From Tolypeutes matacus (Eukaryota; Chordata; Mammalia; Cingulata; Chlamyphoridae), in NCBI GenBank assembly GCA_026826555.1, contig JAKSZT010054581.1, positions 2,672,434 to 2,736,433 of the forward strand: a stretch of DNA of 64,000 bases. Reading direction: 5' to 3'. A program made the translations under genes and the position numbers. Each line of letters begins with the position of its first letter. Position 1 is the first letter of the stretch. Below the pieces are notes generated by a model. The model ran no database searches. It was given only the letters and a program-made list of their open reading frames with translations, and was not told the origin of the DNA. This document shows, in pieces, positions 23,470 through 36,139 of the stretch.

Positions 23470-24145
23470 CAAGAAGGTGAAAATGAACCCTGATTGCAGT
23501 CAGATGTGATAAATGAAATTTCCAGATGGACATGAGCCAGGGAGCCCCATAGCTGTAAAGATGGTTGACAAGCCTTTCCTTTGAAGGACCATCCTGCTTT
23601 CTCATCAATGACATCTCAGCCCTGTGCTATTCTCCTGCCTTCTAATCAATGATGACCAAGATTCTTTAGGTTGATGGACTCTTGCACCCCAATGAAAGAC
23701 ATGTTCTTAATCTTACTCCACTCCATTTGTAGATAGGGCCTTTTGAAGATGGCAGTTTTAGTGAAGGTGTGGCCAAATTGAACCAGGATGGGTCTTCATT
23801 TGTATTCCTGAAGCTTTTACGAGGAAATCTAGGCACAGTCAGGCAGAGAAAGCCACAAGAAGATGTTGGAAGCTAGCAGGTATCAGAAGAGCAGACACAA
23901 GGACAGTGAGAGGGAGGCAGAGGTGCAAGCCAAGGAACCCCAAGGTTTGTGAAGAAGGGACTGTGAGTGCAAAGGCCCTGGGGTAGCCTAGGCAAAGTCC
24001 TATGGACTTTGGGGAGAAATCAGAGGCTGGCCAATACCTTGTTTTCAGACTCTGGCCTGTAAAACTGTAAGCCAATAAGCTCTTGTTGTCTAGGTCAATC
24101 CATTCCATGGTATTTGTCACAGCAGTCCTGGCAAACTAAGACAAT
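23470..24145 (+). repeat. MLT1/MaLR-type LTR
   Basis: The end part 'cagactctggcctgtaaaactgtaagccaataagctcttgttgtctaggtcaatccattccatggtatttgtcacagcagtcctggcaaactaagaca' is the standard 3' end of MLT1-class LTRs. Upstream text ('cagtcaggcagagaaagccacaagaagatg..') fits too. Confidence 0.7.
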
Positions 24146-24177
24146 TCTGTGGGGGGGGGGGATAAAAAATAGAACTC

Positions 24178-24292
24178 TCCTATTTATATATCATTTTGCA
24201 AATGTTTGTATGTATTGTGAGAATTTTGATTTTTACCCATAATAAAAAAATAAAATAAAATAAAATAAATAAATAAATAAAAAAGAAAATCC
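24178..24292 (+). mobile_element. L1 3' terminus, strongly 5'-truncated
   Basis: 'tatttatatatcattttgcaaatgtttgtatgtattgtgagaattttgatttttacccataat' followed by an (AAAAT/AAAT)n tail. Same terminus as at 48060-48140. Only about 60 bp of element plus tail remain. Confidence 0.8.
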
Positions 24293-24543
24293 TCTACACA
24301 AAAAGAGAACAGTTTTATTATCAAATAAGAACCAAACCAGTGAACAAGACACATCCCAGGTAATCTGCTAATGAGAGAAGAAAGATGGAAAGAAATCCCA
24401 CCCTTTCTGTACAGACAAGCAGATGCAATCCATTACACATGTGCTGTCTAGATTAACAGTGACTTGTCTTCCTGTAAGAGTACATGACCACACTATTTGC
24501 TATGCATTCTTTCAGAGTTCCTCCTCAATTCCCCTGGTAAGTA

Positions 24544-25200
24544 TGTGTGGCAGGTATTATTTATGAATTCCAAAAAGAGATATTGATTATGTTTGTAAAC
24601 TGGTCTGTTCCTCTGGGCACATTATCCTTTGTATTAAATTTAAAGTTTTACATTTGCTTGCTTATGCTAAGATTAGGGCTTTGATTTGACCACATCATTA
24701 AGGTGTGCAGGGTTGAGTCCTCTCCACCTTGGTGGGCTATATAAACAGAAACTCACTCAAGGATAACACAAGAGAAGATACACAGAGGAATAGAGAGAGC
24801 TCCATAGACATGGAAGAGGAGAGAATGTGTCAGCTTTTATCCTGTGGCCCTGGAAAGAGAGATGAGCCATTCACTTGATAGTTTACAGCTGACCTTGTGA
24901 AGAAACCAGAGCAGTTGAGCCCAGAAAGAAATGAGCCCTCCAGCCTACAGCTGAGGTGAGAAGAAGCTGGACCCATGGAGCCTTGAGAGGAAAGAGGAAG
25001 GCTGAATCCTCACAGATATAGGCAGCCATCTTGCTTCAACATGTGGCAAAATACTTTATGAGAAAGTACCTCTTATGGTACCTTGAATTGGACTCATTAG
25101 GGCATTGTGACTATAATCTTCTGCCCAAAATAAATACCTTTTATGAAAGCCAACAGATTTCTGGCACTTTGCATCAGCACCCCTTTGGCTGACTGATACA
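24544..25200 (+). mobile_element. ERVL-like LTR, about 650 bp
   Basis: Starts TGTGTGGCAGG and ends ..GACTGATACA. It holds a TATA-like 'gggctatataaacag' at about 24735 and AATAAA at about 25129. Homologous along its length to the LTR at 15091-15665. No internal region follows, so it is likely a solo LTR. Confidence 0.7.
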
Positions 25201-25204
25201 GTGG

Positions 25205-25690
25205 GGTATCCATGTGCCTTAATTTCCTAGGGTTGCTGGTACCCAAGTACCACAAACTGGGGGCTTGAAACAACAGATTTAGAGTGTCACCATTCTGGCA
25301 GCGAGAAGTCTAAAATCAAGGACCACCCCCCTCTGATGTTTGTATGGAAGAATCTCTCTCTATGGTGGTGAACAGCTATCCTCTGTGTTTCTTGGCTTGC
25401 AGCAGAATCACTCCAGACTCTACCTCCATTCCATGTGGCCTTCTCCTCTCTGTATGTCTGTTCTCATGACATTCTGTCTGTCTGTGTCTGTCTCCAAATT
25501 CCCCCTCTTATGAGGACACCAGTCATATTGGTGACTACTACTGCAGTGAACCTCATTTTAACTTTAATTCCATTTGCAATGACCCTTTCCCCAAATAGGG
25601 TCTCTTTCACATGTATAGGGTAGGGAAGAGTCTTCAGACTGGAATGTATCTTTTTGGGAATGACACTATTCAACCCTCATACCACCTATG
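25205..25690 (+). repeat. Old LTR-like element
   Basis: 'ttaatttcctagggttgctggtacccaagtaccacaaactgggggcttgaaacaacag..gagaagtctaaaatcaaggacc' to 'ccccaaatagggtctc..gacactattcaaccct' is a well-known ancient mammalian LTR-class repeat. I cannot fix the subfamily. Confidence 0.6.
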
Positions 25691-26150
25691 CTGGCTAATA
25701 GAACTTCTCCAATCTTTATGACAAGCTGGTGGATACACCTGGGAGCAAGTCACCCAGGATAAACTCCCATTGGGACAGGGAGGCATGGGAACTTCTTTCC
25801 TTGATGTTTACATTTCAAACAAATGGCTCCCAGACCATTGAAAAAATATTCCTGGCTTGTAATGCTGGCAAGATGCTTATTTGGCCTTTAAAAACACTTA
25901 CACACCTAACAAAGGGAAGGGGAAGGATTTATAAATACAAAGTTTCTCAAGGAAAAGCTCTAAGAAAAGGAGAAGGAAAAGATCTCTTTTCCTTTGGACA
26001 ACAGGGGAATTCTAGATTTTAAATTTACTCTTCTAATACCCTATGGTAGAACTGCCCACATTCCCTGACTATAACCAAATCAGAGCTGGTCTCTGCTTCC
26101 TTAGTTCTTGCTTAAAATCACCCAGCAAATGGTTTATAAATGGGGTTGTG
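25691..26150. other. Not recognised
   Basis: A 97-codon plus-strand frame (25729-26022) shows no domain that I know and is likely chance. Confidence 0.35.
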
Positions 26151-26625
26151 GCCAAAAAGTAGTCTGGGGGAGTAAATGTCAATTGAAAGAAAGCTAGAGA
26201 ATAATCTAGGGACTGAATAACACAGTGAACCAGAGGTGGATGAGAATTGTCGTTGATGTTATAGATAAAAGAGTGTCCTTTTTGAGCTAGAGTAGATGTA
26301 CATCACTATTGCAGGGTGGTGGGAATGTGGAGAAGCATGGGAAAAAATACAAATGGTGTTAACTGTGGTTAACGGCAATACTGTAATATTCTTGCATCAG
26401 TGCCAAAGATGTACTGTGTTGATAATGGTGGTGGTATGGAAAAAGTATGCCAAATGTACACTGTGGGCCATAGTTGGTGGTAATAGTCTGATGATATTAT
26501 CTCCTAATCTGTAACAGATATTGTACCATGGTATGGTGTGGGGATGAAGGGGTGTTGTATAGGAATTCTATACATGTGCATGAATGTTTTGTAAGTGACA
26601 ATCTCTGTAATAAAAATATATTTTT
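26151..26625 (+). mobile_element. Older L1-type 3'UTR end
   Basis: 'cagaggtggatgagaattgtcgttgatgttatag', 'ggtgttaactgtggttaacggcaatactgtaa', 'catagttggtggtaatagtctgatgata' and a terminal 'gtaataaaaatatattttt' look like a LINE 3' end with A-rich tail. A DAS SINE sits directly on the tail. Confidence 0.5.
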
Positions 26626-26740
26626 AGGGAAGCAGATGTGACTCAAGCAATTGATCACCCACCTATCACATGGGAGGTCTGTGGTTCAGTTCCCATGCCT
26701 CCGAAAGAAGATAGTGAGCTGATGCTATGGGCATCAAAAG
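26626..26740 (+). mobile_element. DAS-type SINE
   Basis: AGGGAAGCAGATGTGACTCAAGC opens the tRNA-like head; GTGGTTCAGTTCCCATGCCTCC is the B-box-like end. It sits in the A-rich tail of the L1-like element before it. Confidence 0.8.
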
Positions 26741-29030
26741 AACTATGCCAGTCTTCCTACAAAACCTGTCCATATTCTGTTACCTCCCTACCTTCAGAAA
26801 TCCTCCAAATATCCCACAGGGCTCAAGAATTAAAGGCTGTGGGCCAGGGTGAAGGAAACATGGGTCAGAGAGGCTGAGGGAGGAGCCCCTGCCTCCCAGT
26901 GACTGAGCACAGATGGTCCCCACAGACATGGATTTGGCCTTTGGGAGATGACAACATCCTGGCCTCTCCCAATTTCTCTCACACCCATCCTGCTCTTGGG
27001 TTCACTGCTAGTCCCCACCTGTTAACAAAAAGGCCAAGAGGAAAAGTTGCCTTTCCCTAAAGGCTATGTCTCAGACTTGGGATTCCAGGTACACATTCAT
27101 CCTTGGTTGACAGAGTCTGTTTTGGGTGTGTTTTCTATGAATATTTGTCAAAGCCATGTGCCAGGGAGGTGACCAGGAGTAAATACACCTTTGTAAGTAT
27201 ATGAATTTGGTTTGACCCAGAATGTCTGAACAGCATTGAACAAGCAGGACATTTCTGCCTGGTCCAGAAGAGAGCCCATAATGAGGTGGCACTGGCTGGC
27301 CATTTAATTATGACTCAGATGCTTCCCAGAGTCTTCTAGACAATGGCTGCATAACCTTGGCCCCTAAGCTTTAGGAGACTCTGAGTTGGGGGATGCTCTG
27401 GACAGTGCAGGATGTGGAGCAGCCTCCCTGGCCTCTGAGGCTCACTATGAGTCCGTAGCACCCCTGGCACTTGTGGCAACCAAATCCAGATTCCAGAATT
27501 GCCCAATGTCTCCTGGGGTCAAAATCCCTCCTGGGTTTGACCCACTGCTCTTGTACTTCAGGAGGAAACAAAATTTCAACTGGCTGCCCCAGGCCTTCTA
27601 ATCAGCAACCTTCTGGAGCAGCACATTCCTCAACACAGTGGGTTTCTTCTCCATCATCTGCTGTCAAACTGAGACTTGAAGTATTTTTGGTGAAACAAAC
27701 AAACAAACAAAAAGCATGGACTCACAAACCTCCTCCTGGGCAGGAAGAATGGAGCAGTACCAGTTCAGCAAAAGTCTGTGTCCTTGGGCTCCACTCAGAT
27801 TAATCCCAGCCAAGCCCCAGTGCTCCTGGGTTGGGTTTAAGAGCAGACTCAAGAGTCATATTCCCCCACTCTGCCCCCACCCTGCTTTGTTGTTGTTGTG
27901 TTGACATTTTGATTGTGTGACCCTCTCTGGGTTCTGGGTTTTCCAGAAGGCCAAGAGTGGGCCAGTCCACTGAGTTTTTGTACCCACAGGTTTCCCTTCC
28001 AGGGCTGGGGAAGCTGAGGAGGTGTGCAGGGCCAGGGTTGTAGCTCACCACACCCTCCACCATCCTGTCAGAAACTAAGACTTTCTCCCTACCTCTGAGC
28101 TCTCAATGCTGCTAAATCTCTGCCAAGTGTCCTATGTGCTCCAGAACCTTCCTCAAAGGACCAAAGCCCACCCCCACTGCTCATGAGGTTGTCGAGGCTG
28201 TGCTTGCTGCATGTTCTTCTTCTGTAGAGTTTTCTTCTTCTCATTTTATGGAAACCAACAAAAGTTTGCTTATGCTTGTTTGCAATATAAGTTAAAATAT
28301 TAAAAATTGGACTCAACTTGGCTGACTCTTGTCTTCTGTTTGATTTGCTTGGGATCCCTCATCCCTTTGCCCACTGGCATGGCTTGGGTGCCCAGGAGGC
28401 CCACTCCAAGATGGAGGTTAGCATGCAGGAGGTTCATTGAGGGAGGGGCTCATGGGAGCAACACTGGGGAAGGGAAGGGCAGTGGAGAAGTCCATCTGGA
28501 CAGAGGGACAAGTCATCCTGTGATATTGTCTTAGATAGAAGCTTTATCCAGCCCTGCATGGCATTCAGAAGATGATCTTTCAGAGCTTGTATGGGTTTGG
28601 GACAACATGGCCAGATTTTATATCCTTTCAGTCTTGGATGTGGGTCACCTAGAGAAGGAGCTTCCCTAGGCCAGGGGGCTCTCTGCAGTGGAGGCTATCC
28701 ACCTCCAAGGGCAGCTGGGTAAATGCACATTTAATTTCTGACAGGGATCTGGATGGCACAACTCAGCATCCTCCACACCACCCTCCTTTTCTACCTTCCT
28801 TTCCACCATCACAACTGCATCTCTAGGAAGGGACCCAAAGAAACTCCACACCACCTTTACCCACAGCTCTTCCAAAGCCTCCATGTATCCATCCCCCTGA
28901 AGACACAAAGCTTAATCCCTGAGTGGTTTCAGACCCACTTTCCAAAGCACTTAAAGGACAGATGAAGAGGAGCTGACCTCTTCATGTTTCTGTTGCTGCC
29001 AGAACATTCTTTCCCAGGTGCAATCCGATC
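26741..29030. other. Intergenic, not assigned
   Basis: No gene recognised. Small A-rich (AAAC)n at 27694-27712 and (TTG)n at 27888-27900. An LTR-like patch ('ccaagatggaggttagcatgcaggaggttcattgaggga') lies near 28400. Confidence 0.35.
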
Positions 29031-29034
29031 ACCT

Positions 29035-29430
29035 CAGCTTCCTCTTGAAAGCCACTCATAAGGATTCCATGTTGCCTACCAAATAAAATCTAAATTTCCT
29101 AACTTGCCACTCACCCTTCCACACTCTTTGGTCCCTGTCCATCTCCTCAGCCTTCCACCAGCTGTGCTATGGCTGAAGGAGCTCCTGAACATGTCCCCCA
29201 AGCCTTTCCTCTCACTCTTCCTACCTCATGGCAAACTCTTTTCTCCCAAAAGCTGCTGGCGGAAGTACACTCATTCCTCAAACTCCAGCTACATGTCAAT
29301 AATAAGACATGTGTCTCTGCCTAATAGATTCAAACCTTTTGGAAGAGTGGAACTAGGTTTTGCCCATCTCTGTCCCCTCCACTTGCCTCCTACATGTGGG
29401 AAGCAATACACATAAATTAAATGAAAAACA
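29035..29430 (+). repeat. L2 LINE 3' end
   Basis: 'tgcctaccaaataaaatctaaatttcctaacttgccactcacccttccacactctttggtccctg' and the following CT-rich text are typical of L2. Confidence 0.65.
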
Positions 29431-29454
29431 AAATGAAAAAACAAAAAGCAACCA

Positions 29455-29620
29455 CCCCATAGCTTACTATGGGCCAGGAACTGTAGCTGGGCATTTTACA
29501 GGCATTATCTCCTTTGATCCACCTTGATAAACAGGCACATGTGTAGGCTCAGAAAGGTCATGTAAGCAACCCAAGGCTATTTGCATATTCACGGGCAAAC
29601 TTAGGATTGGACCCAGGTCT
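29455..29620 (+). repeat. MIR SINE
   Basis: 'cttactatgggccaggaactgtagctgggcattttacaggcattatctcctttgatcc..aggctcagaaaggtcatgtaagcaacccaaggc'. Confidence 0.75.
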
Positions 29621-32600
29621 GCTACCAAAACTTCACTTTGGTTGGTCTGAAGCATTCCCAAAGAAAGAAAGACACCTCATTCCAAGGAAACTAAGAAGCT
29701 CTCTCTCTGCTTCCAGGGAGTTTAACATCTTTTCTTTCACAACATGAGATGTGGACACTGGACTCACAGAGATTGATTGGAGAACATGACTGTCTCATTC
29801 CTCTTGGGCAAAGTGCATTTCAAGGTCACTCTCATTAAATGGGGTTGGAGCCACTGCAGGTCAAGTCAAGAGGGAGAGGAAAAGAAATGGCCCACAGGTA
29901 GATAACCCCCAAATGCCCAGTAAATCCTATTTTTCCTCACTTAAACCACAGTTTGCTAAACCAGTTTGCACACCTATTAATAAAGCAGAGTTTGTACAAC
30001 CTGTTGTTGGCTAGTGGGGTTGAACTAAAATCCACCTCAAGACGGCAACATTTACCTACCCTGGATCAGAGTCTCACCAAAACCTAAATTGAGAATCCAC
30101 TGGGAGGCTTTTCATGACAGCCAGGCTTCTAGCAAGTGAGAGAAACACAGCAGCCCAGACTCCTGTCTTCTACCTGGGATTTCAAAAGCAGTTTTTATTG
30201 GGAATTGAAAGGTATTAACTTAAAAAATAATCCTTCTTGCAGGACAATGATGAATTCTAGTTATATAATAATTTCTCTGGACTCCCTGATAAAATGAGAT
30301 GATGTTCCCATCTGCTTTGCCTGTTAAAGGAAGGGCAGAGATATACATGAAGAAGGTACCTGGCACTACAAGTGCTCATGAGTATTTGTTTAGTAATGGA
30401 AAAACAATTGTGTATAAAGCTTGATTTTGAGAGGGGAGCACTGATAAATTCCTTTTTGATGGAGGTTGGATACAGGCATATCTGGGAGAGCTAATGACAT
30501 TGTAGGAGGTATCACAGAAGGTTCAAAGGGATGGGAAAAAGCCCCTGGGAGAAAAGCTTCTTGGGTTTGCAGGAAAAAAGGGTTTTACAGCTGGCATCCC
30601 TTTGGGTTAGAGGGAGATTGGGGGAGGCTGCTGAACATTTGGTTTCTATGTCCTTGGAAGACTGAACAGAAGAAAATGGGATTAAAGGAAGGCAGGAGAG
30701 ATTACATTGGCATGAAGTTGAACTCTCTGTAGTGGGGATTAGATGTCAGTGGATGCTGCCAGGAAGGTTAGAGAAAGACAAAACAGTTTTTCCTTTAGCT
30801 GTAAGAGTCTCTACACTGGCTCTTTTGCGTTCTTGGCACTTCACTGTAGCATGTTTTCTTTAGAGACCCCCCAAACTGAGCATCCAGAAAAAATGCCCAT
30901 TGGACAGTTCATAAAGGAAATGCAGTTTTTCTGGATGACAAAACAAAGTGGAGGGACTGAATGGGTTGTAACTTCCTTCCATCACTGGCTAGGGCCAAAG
31001 TAAGTGTCCTTGGAAATTTTTGGCTCTCTTGGGGATGCTGCCTGACATTGAATTTTGGCACTTAAGTGTTAAAAGGGACCCACCACCCCCTTTACTCTGA
31101 GAGGGTATACTCAGCAGGTAGCCTCCTGGGAGGAAATTGCACCTATCCCAATTCCTTCTGAAGAGTTTGCTGCCCATTTTTGCTCTGAATCCAGGGTAAT
31201 TACTTTGTCAAAATAGTTTTATAAGGTTAAAAGTTGGGGGGATCATTTTCAGAAGGCCAAAAGAACGAGGGCAAGGTCCTCTCCACTTGGGATTGTAGTT
31301 CCTCTAAATGAAGCAACAGGGTACTTCATTAAAGTCCCTCTCTCAGTGCTGCTCTAACTGGCTCCCCATACTTTATCCCCAGGAGTGAAGCAGCAAACCC
31401 CATCTTGGGGAATGAAAAATAACTAAAAGATTCTTCACTGAGAGAGTAGCCAGTCTCCTTATTCACAATGTTCAATCCATTCATGCCCTGTAGCTTCATG
31501 ATGTTGTGGTCAGTGGAGATGGAGGAAAAGTGACTTATCCAAAGTCACCTTGTGGGTCCATGGCAAAGATGGGATGAGCCTTATTTCCAGCATGCTCCCT
31601 TGAACAACAATACTTCTGGGCCTTGTGGATGGATTTGCCTGGGGAGGGGGTTCAGGGACATGGTCAAATCAGGGGACTCTCACTGGGGAGGTGGAGTTGA
31701 AGTGGGAACTTTGTCCAATCCACTGGACAGGTTCATCTACTTGCCAGCAAGGGTTCCACTTACTGGTGTCAGAGTCTAAGTGTCTAGTTTTTTGTAACTT
31801 CCCCTGTCATGGGTTTTTTTTTCTCCCTGCCCCTGGCCCTTTAAAACCAAGACAATTAGTGTTCCTCCAAGTTCTGCCCAAAGCCTTAATTAAGGACACA
31901 TGAGGAATTTATCTGGGCCAGGGGCATGCTTCTTGGCATAGGCAAGGAGACAGCCAGAGGCCAGACCTGGCACACACCCAACTGGAACATTGTGACAAAA
32001 ATGGATACAAGGAGACTTGGGCTGCTGAGGAACTGACTCAGAAAACTCCATCCCATCCCTCCAGCCTTTCCAGGGGACACCAGAGAACAAGCCCTAATGG
32101 GATCAAGGACCATATTCCAGTGGTTTCATGCACCGGCGATCTGCTCTTGTAAGGAAGGGGGTCAGAGTTTCCTAAAAGCCGTGTGAATTCAATGCAGCAG
32201 AGAAACTCAAGGAGAGAACCGAAGAGGGCCAAGGAAACCACTGTTGATGGGAACCCAGAAGAGGGAAACCAGGATGATGCAACAGGAGAGGCTGAGCGGG
32301 GTCACGTGGAGGCCCATAGAAAAGGTTCAGCAGTGGCCGCACTTGCAGCTGTCCCTGCCAGAACTTGGGGCCACCCACCTGCCAGGTCTATTGGGGCAAG
32401 AGGATCCATTAGAAGCTGAAAACCCTGCTGGAGGAGAGGTGGGAGGGAGTTAATGTGGGCAGAGCAAGGCTGTTCTGTAGCCTTGAAGATACCCAGAGAG
32501 AACCACCTATGTGTCTCTCCTTCATTTCCTCCCAAGCTGCAGAACCTTGGAGAGGATCTGCTCCATAATCAGTGTTTGTCTTGAATGAATGAGAGAGTGA

Positions 32601-33210
32601 ATTAATGAATGCTCACTGACAGAGCAGGCAAGGAAGAGGGACACTGCAAGGTGCTTCATGGCAACCACAGAAGCCATGGTCTTAAAAGACCATTTATGTG
32701 AACCTCCTGGACTCAAAGTTTTGGTTTCAAGACTACCATGTTGCCTTAAGGGACAAAAAAGGGAGATACCAAGTTTAAGAAATGGCGTGTGCACCCTGCA
32801 CTGGTGAATTGTCAAAGAGATAAGTGGATTCCTGCTTAATTTAATGTCGAGGGCACTGGCTGTAGTTTAGAGGTATGTAGTGGCAAAGTATGGAAGGGAG
32901 GGCATTTAGCAGTGAGATTACCACCAAGCTTGATGTGTCCATGGGTCAAAGGATCTAAGCAAGTCTTAGAGAGTGAGATGCATTTCAGGTCTTTTGGGTC
33001 CTCAGACTGTTTCCAGAAATTTCTAGGTGGTGAGTGAAATTGTCAAAATAAGAGTCATTGAAATTTGCATTAGCAGGAAGGCCTCCACAGATTTGGGGGG
33101 TGAGAGAGGCAGTGTAAACTCCAGCCAGGAGCAGTGGGTAGGAGCACATCTTCTCAGCGGTGAGACCCATCCTTCCTCTAGGGGCACCTGAGGAGGAAGC
33201 CAGTCTGAAG
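29621..33210. other. Intergenic between FBXO21-like exon and NOS1-like end
   Basis: No exon or clear repeat recognised. Frames at 30466-30732, 31552-31779 and 32183-32453 have no known domain. Part may be the former 3'UTR and downstream flank of the NOS1-like gene. Confidence 0.35.
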
Positions 33211-33398
33211 CAGGGTTTCCCACATTTGAGTAGGTCTCACAATCCCCTAGAAGACTTATGAAAACACAGATTGCCAGGCCCCACTCCCAGAGTTTCTGAT
33301 TCAGCATGTCTGAGGTGGGCTTGGACATATGCATCTCTAGCAAGTTCCCAGATGAGGCCTGTACTGCTCAGCCGGGGACCCTGCTTTGGGAACCACTG
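33211..33398 (+). mobile_element. MER5A nonautonomous hAT element
   Basis: Starts CAGGGTTTCCCACATTTGAG, contains 'cacagattgccaggccccactcccagagtttctgattcagcatgtctgaggtgggc', and ends CTTTGGGAACCACTG, the MER5A terminal repeat. It lies just downstream of the last NOS1-like exon. Confidence 0.85.
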
Positions 33399-33484
33399 AT
33401 CCCAAGGAAAGCCATGGGAAATGAAGGTAGACCTCCCTTCCCATCAGCACATGGAGGAGAGGGCTCTGCCCGTCTCTCACCTTT

Positions 33485-33621
33485 AGGATGGAGCCAGCTT
33501 ACTCATCTGTATCTTTTTAGCTCTCTTCAATGAAAACAATGGACTCAGATCTAAGGCAATTGATCACTTCATATATCCACAAGGTAACCCCCAAAATATC
33601 CTCGTGGTACCAGTTGTCATC
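33485..33621 (-). pseudogene. NOS1: NOS1-like last exon, early stop
   Basis: Acceptor CCACTAG|GATGAC at 33622/33621. The translation keeps DDNxYHEDI, GVTL, YEV, LRSESI and FIEES, the C-terminal tail of nNOS (family DDNRYHEDIFGVTLRTYEV). TAA at 33519-33517 replaces the first lysine of the KKDTDE segment. The remaining KDTDE still reads in frame before a second TAA at 33501-33499, earlier than the usual VFSS end. Loss of the last dozen residues alone might be tolerated, but other exons carry worse lesions. Confidence 0.88.
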
Positions 33622-34766
33622 CTAGTGGACAGAACAGCCAAGGAACAGCCCTTAAGTGCCAGAAAAGATCTTGGAGGGTGGCAGACACTGCCAACACACT
33701 GGAATGAAACTTTCCCTAAAGACAGCTCCTCAAGAAATGAAGCTGAACTCAGTACCCACTGGGGCCAGGACCCTGTTTCCATAAGACTTTATCCCAGGCC
33801 ATGGAGTCTCACTAGCCTGGTGGGCAAAGGAACACTCAGGTCACCACCTACAAATGCTGCTGCTGCTGCTGCCCGATTTGCCAATTCTGAAGTCAGAAGA
33901 AATGACTTTCTTTTTTAGTTGGGGTGGTTTTTCAACTTTATGCTTCAGAGTCCTGGGGAATCTATGAAAGTGTCTCCCAAGGGTCATATTGAAGAGGCTG
34001 AGTGGCTGGCAGGGGGTGTTCCACAGCTCTCCTTTGACTCCTGGCATTTCTACTAGAATGTTCTTTTTTTATCTACCGGGGATTAGCATAGACTTCTACC
34101 AAAGGTTTCTTCTGCAGGGATATTTGACTCCTGCTTGATGAGGGAAATGTGGGTAAGGACGGGATCACTCCGGGAGATTTCTGGAGGTCTAGGGTTCTGT
34201 TTTATTATATTTTGAGCAGTTGCTCACACAGCTATGCCTTTGCTTGCTGGGCTACCACTAAACTCTCCTGGGTCTTTGAGTAAATTAGGAGAAGGCACCC
34301 TTTCTTCTGGATGGGCACAGCTCCATGCCAAGGTGCATGCCTTGGATAGTCAAGGATGGGGACAGTTTTACCCCCCACTTACCCCCTTAGGCAATTCCCT
34401 TTGTGCAGTGATTAACTACATAACAGTACAGGGTAGTGTTGTGGCTTGGTTCCAGAAAGAGGAGGAAAAGGTAGATTGTTAGAAAAAGCAATATTTCTTT
34501 CTAGTTACCTGGAGAGCCAACTGCTCATAATTCTTACACACCACAGCCCCAACCATGTTTAATACATGCACCCAAAACCCCAGTCCTCCTTCCTTCTCTA
34601 GCAGCCATAACTTAGGACCACCTGTATCCTCTACTCCCAGTCCTAAGTGGAGAAATGGGAGCAGGGTTGTCATCATGGTTCCCCTACTCAAGACCAATGG
34701 GTGAGGAAGAGGGGACAGGAAAGTGGGTGCTGGAAAAGGGACCCAAGAAGCCCACTCAACACTCAC

Positions 34767-34961
34767 CCACAACCTGCTGATGAACACACCGGCATCCTCC
34801 ACAGAGAGTTTCTCCTGCTGGGTCATGATGCACCGGATGGTTTTGAGGACATCTGCAGCCATGGTGACATTCCCACAGAAGTAAATGTGGCCCCCTTGCT
34901 CTTTCAGGGCTTGGTACATAGCTTCAGCCAGCTGCTACTGCAGGATGTCCTGCATGCACTT
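34767..34961 (-). pseudogene. NOS1: NOS1-like exon H (NADPH domain), TAG stop
   Basis: 195 bp as in the family. It reads MQDILQ, then TAG where the family has GAG (in DILQEQLAE), then ALKEQGGHIY, VTMAADVLK, IMTQQ, KLS and EDAGVFIS, unmistakable nNOS. The donor TGG|GTGAGT is intact. The acceptor position before AAG reads GG rather than AG (the nearest AG is six bases upstream, CACAGTGGTGG|AAG). The VCGD loop near the NADPH site reads FCGN. Downstream of the stop the frame is open to the donor. Confidence 0.92.
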
Positions 34962-35908
34962 CCACCACTGTGAGAAGGGGCCAGGCCCAGTAACCTTCCT
35001 ATCTTAGTGCACTGCCCACCCAGAAAGTGCCATCCAAAGCAGAAGAGTGTGGGCAGGCAGTTTGGTGGGGAAGAAAGATGCTGGGGAATGGGAGTGAGGG
35101 TCTGAGAAGAGTGAAATAAGGGAGGCAGTCAAGCCAGCCAAGGGTGTGTAAACAAGCTGCTCCCCACCTTGGGAAACCACAGCCCAATGCTGCCTGGAGG
35201 GGTGTGAGAGGGGGGCATTATCTACCTGCTCCTCTTCTCCAGTGGTCAGTTCCCACACACTTCCAGCTGGGGGACTGGGCATTGCCAGGAGTCTGTGAGG
35301 GAGTCTGGGAGAAGCTCCTGGGCAAATATTAAGAGATACTGGGGCTGGCAAGGGGCTGTTGGGGGACATCAGTGCCAAGAGAGCTGCTGCAGCAATAGTT
35401 AAACAATGGGCCAAGAAGATGTGAGGGGGCCAGAGACCCCCCCCCAGGGAATCTGCTTGGATTCTTCAGGAGGCCTTAAACTTGCCCTCAGGCAAGGCTG
35501 GCATTTGCACATATCCTGGAAGGGAGCACACCAGTTGTTAAAACATTGCCACACTTCCACAGTGGTGGCCAAATAGCCACTGCCCAGGCCCTCTGATGGC
35601 CCCCACCCAGCTGTCCTGGTGCTTTCTCCAGGACCCTCTGAACCTCCCCATGATCCAGTAGGAGCATGCTCCAGTTTTGTGGCCTGTGCCTTTTTGATTG
35701 GTGCCTCTGATGGCTCTCAAATGTTTTAAATAAATGTGTCTTCTCCCTGCTACCTGAAGCACAGAACACCTTTATGGAGCAGAATTCAGGAAGGGTAAGA
35801 GGAGGTGGCTCCGGGAGCAGGTCATGCATGCATGTGTGTGTGAGTGTATGTGCGTGTGCACATGTGTGTTGGGTGGGGTGGGTGGACTGTGAGTGGGTCA
35901 GGTGTTAC

Positions 35909-36057
35909 CTTTGGTTTCTCTGGCCCCCAGAAGTAGGCTGCATACAGTTCTCTGAAGACCCCCTTGTTCTTGGTCTGCAGGGTCTCCTCCCGGTAGATGT
36001 GGTCTCTCTTGGATTGCCAAAACCTGAAGACCACGACCATGGGGCAGGGGCTCATTC
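35909..36057 (-). pseudogene. NOS1: NOS1-like exon G (NADPH domain), open but motif altered
   Basis: 149 bp, the expected size, with acceptor CTCCCAG|GAATG and donor AAG|GTAACA. Reads PCPMV, DHIYREETLQ, KNKGVFRELY and KPK, in register with nNOS. No stop. The motif FGCRQSK, whose GCR part helps bind NADPH in diflavin reductases, has become FRFWQSK, so this copy lacks the conserved glycine-cysteine-arginine. A (TG)n tract starts just outside its donor side at 35830-35875. Confidence 0.92.
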
Positions 36058-36139
36058 CTGGGAGCAGGAAAACTTCAGGTCACTGACAGCACGGAGATCT
36101 GATTTGGGGGGGTGCTGGGGATGGCCAGGGATGCCAGGA

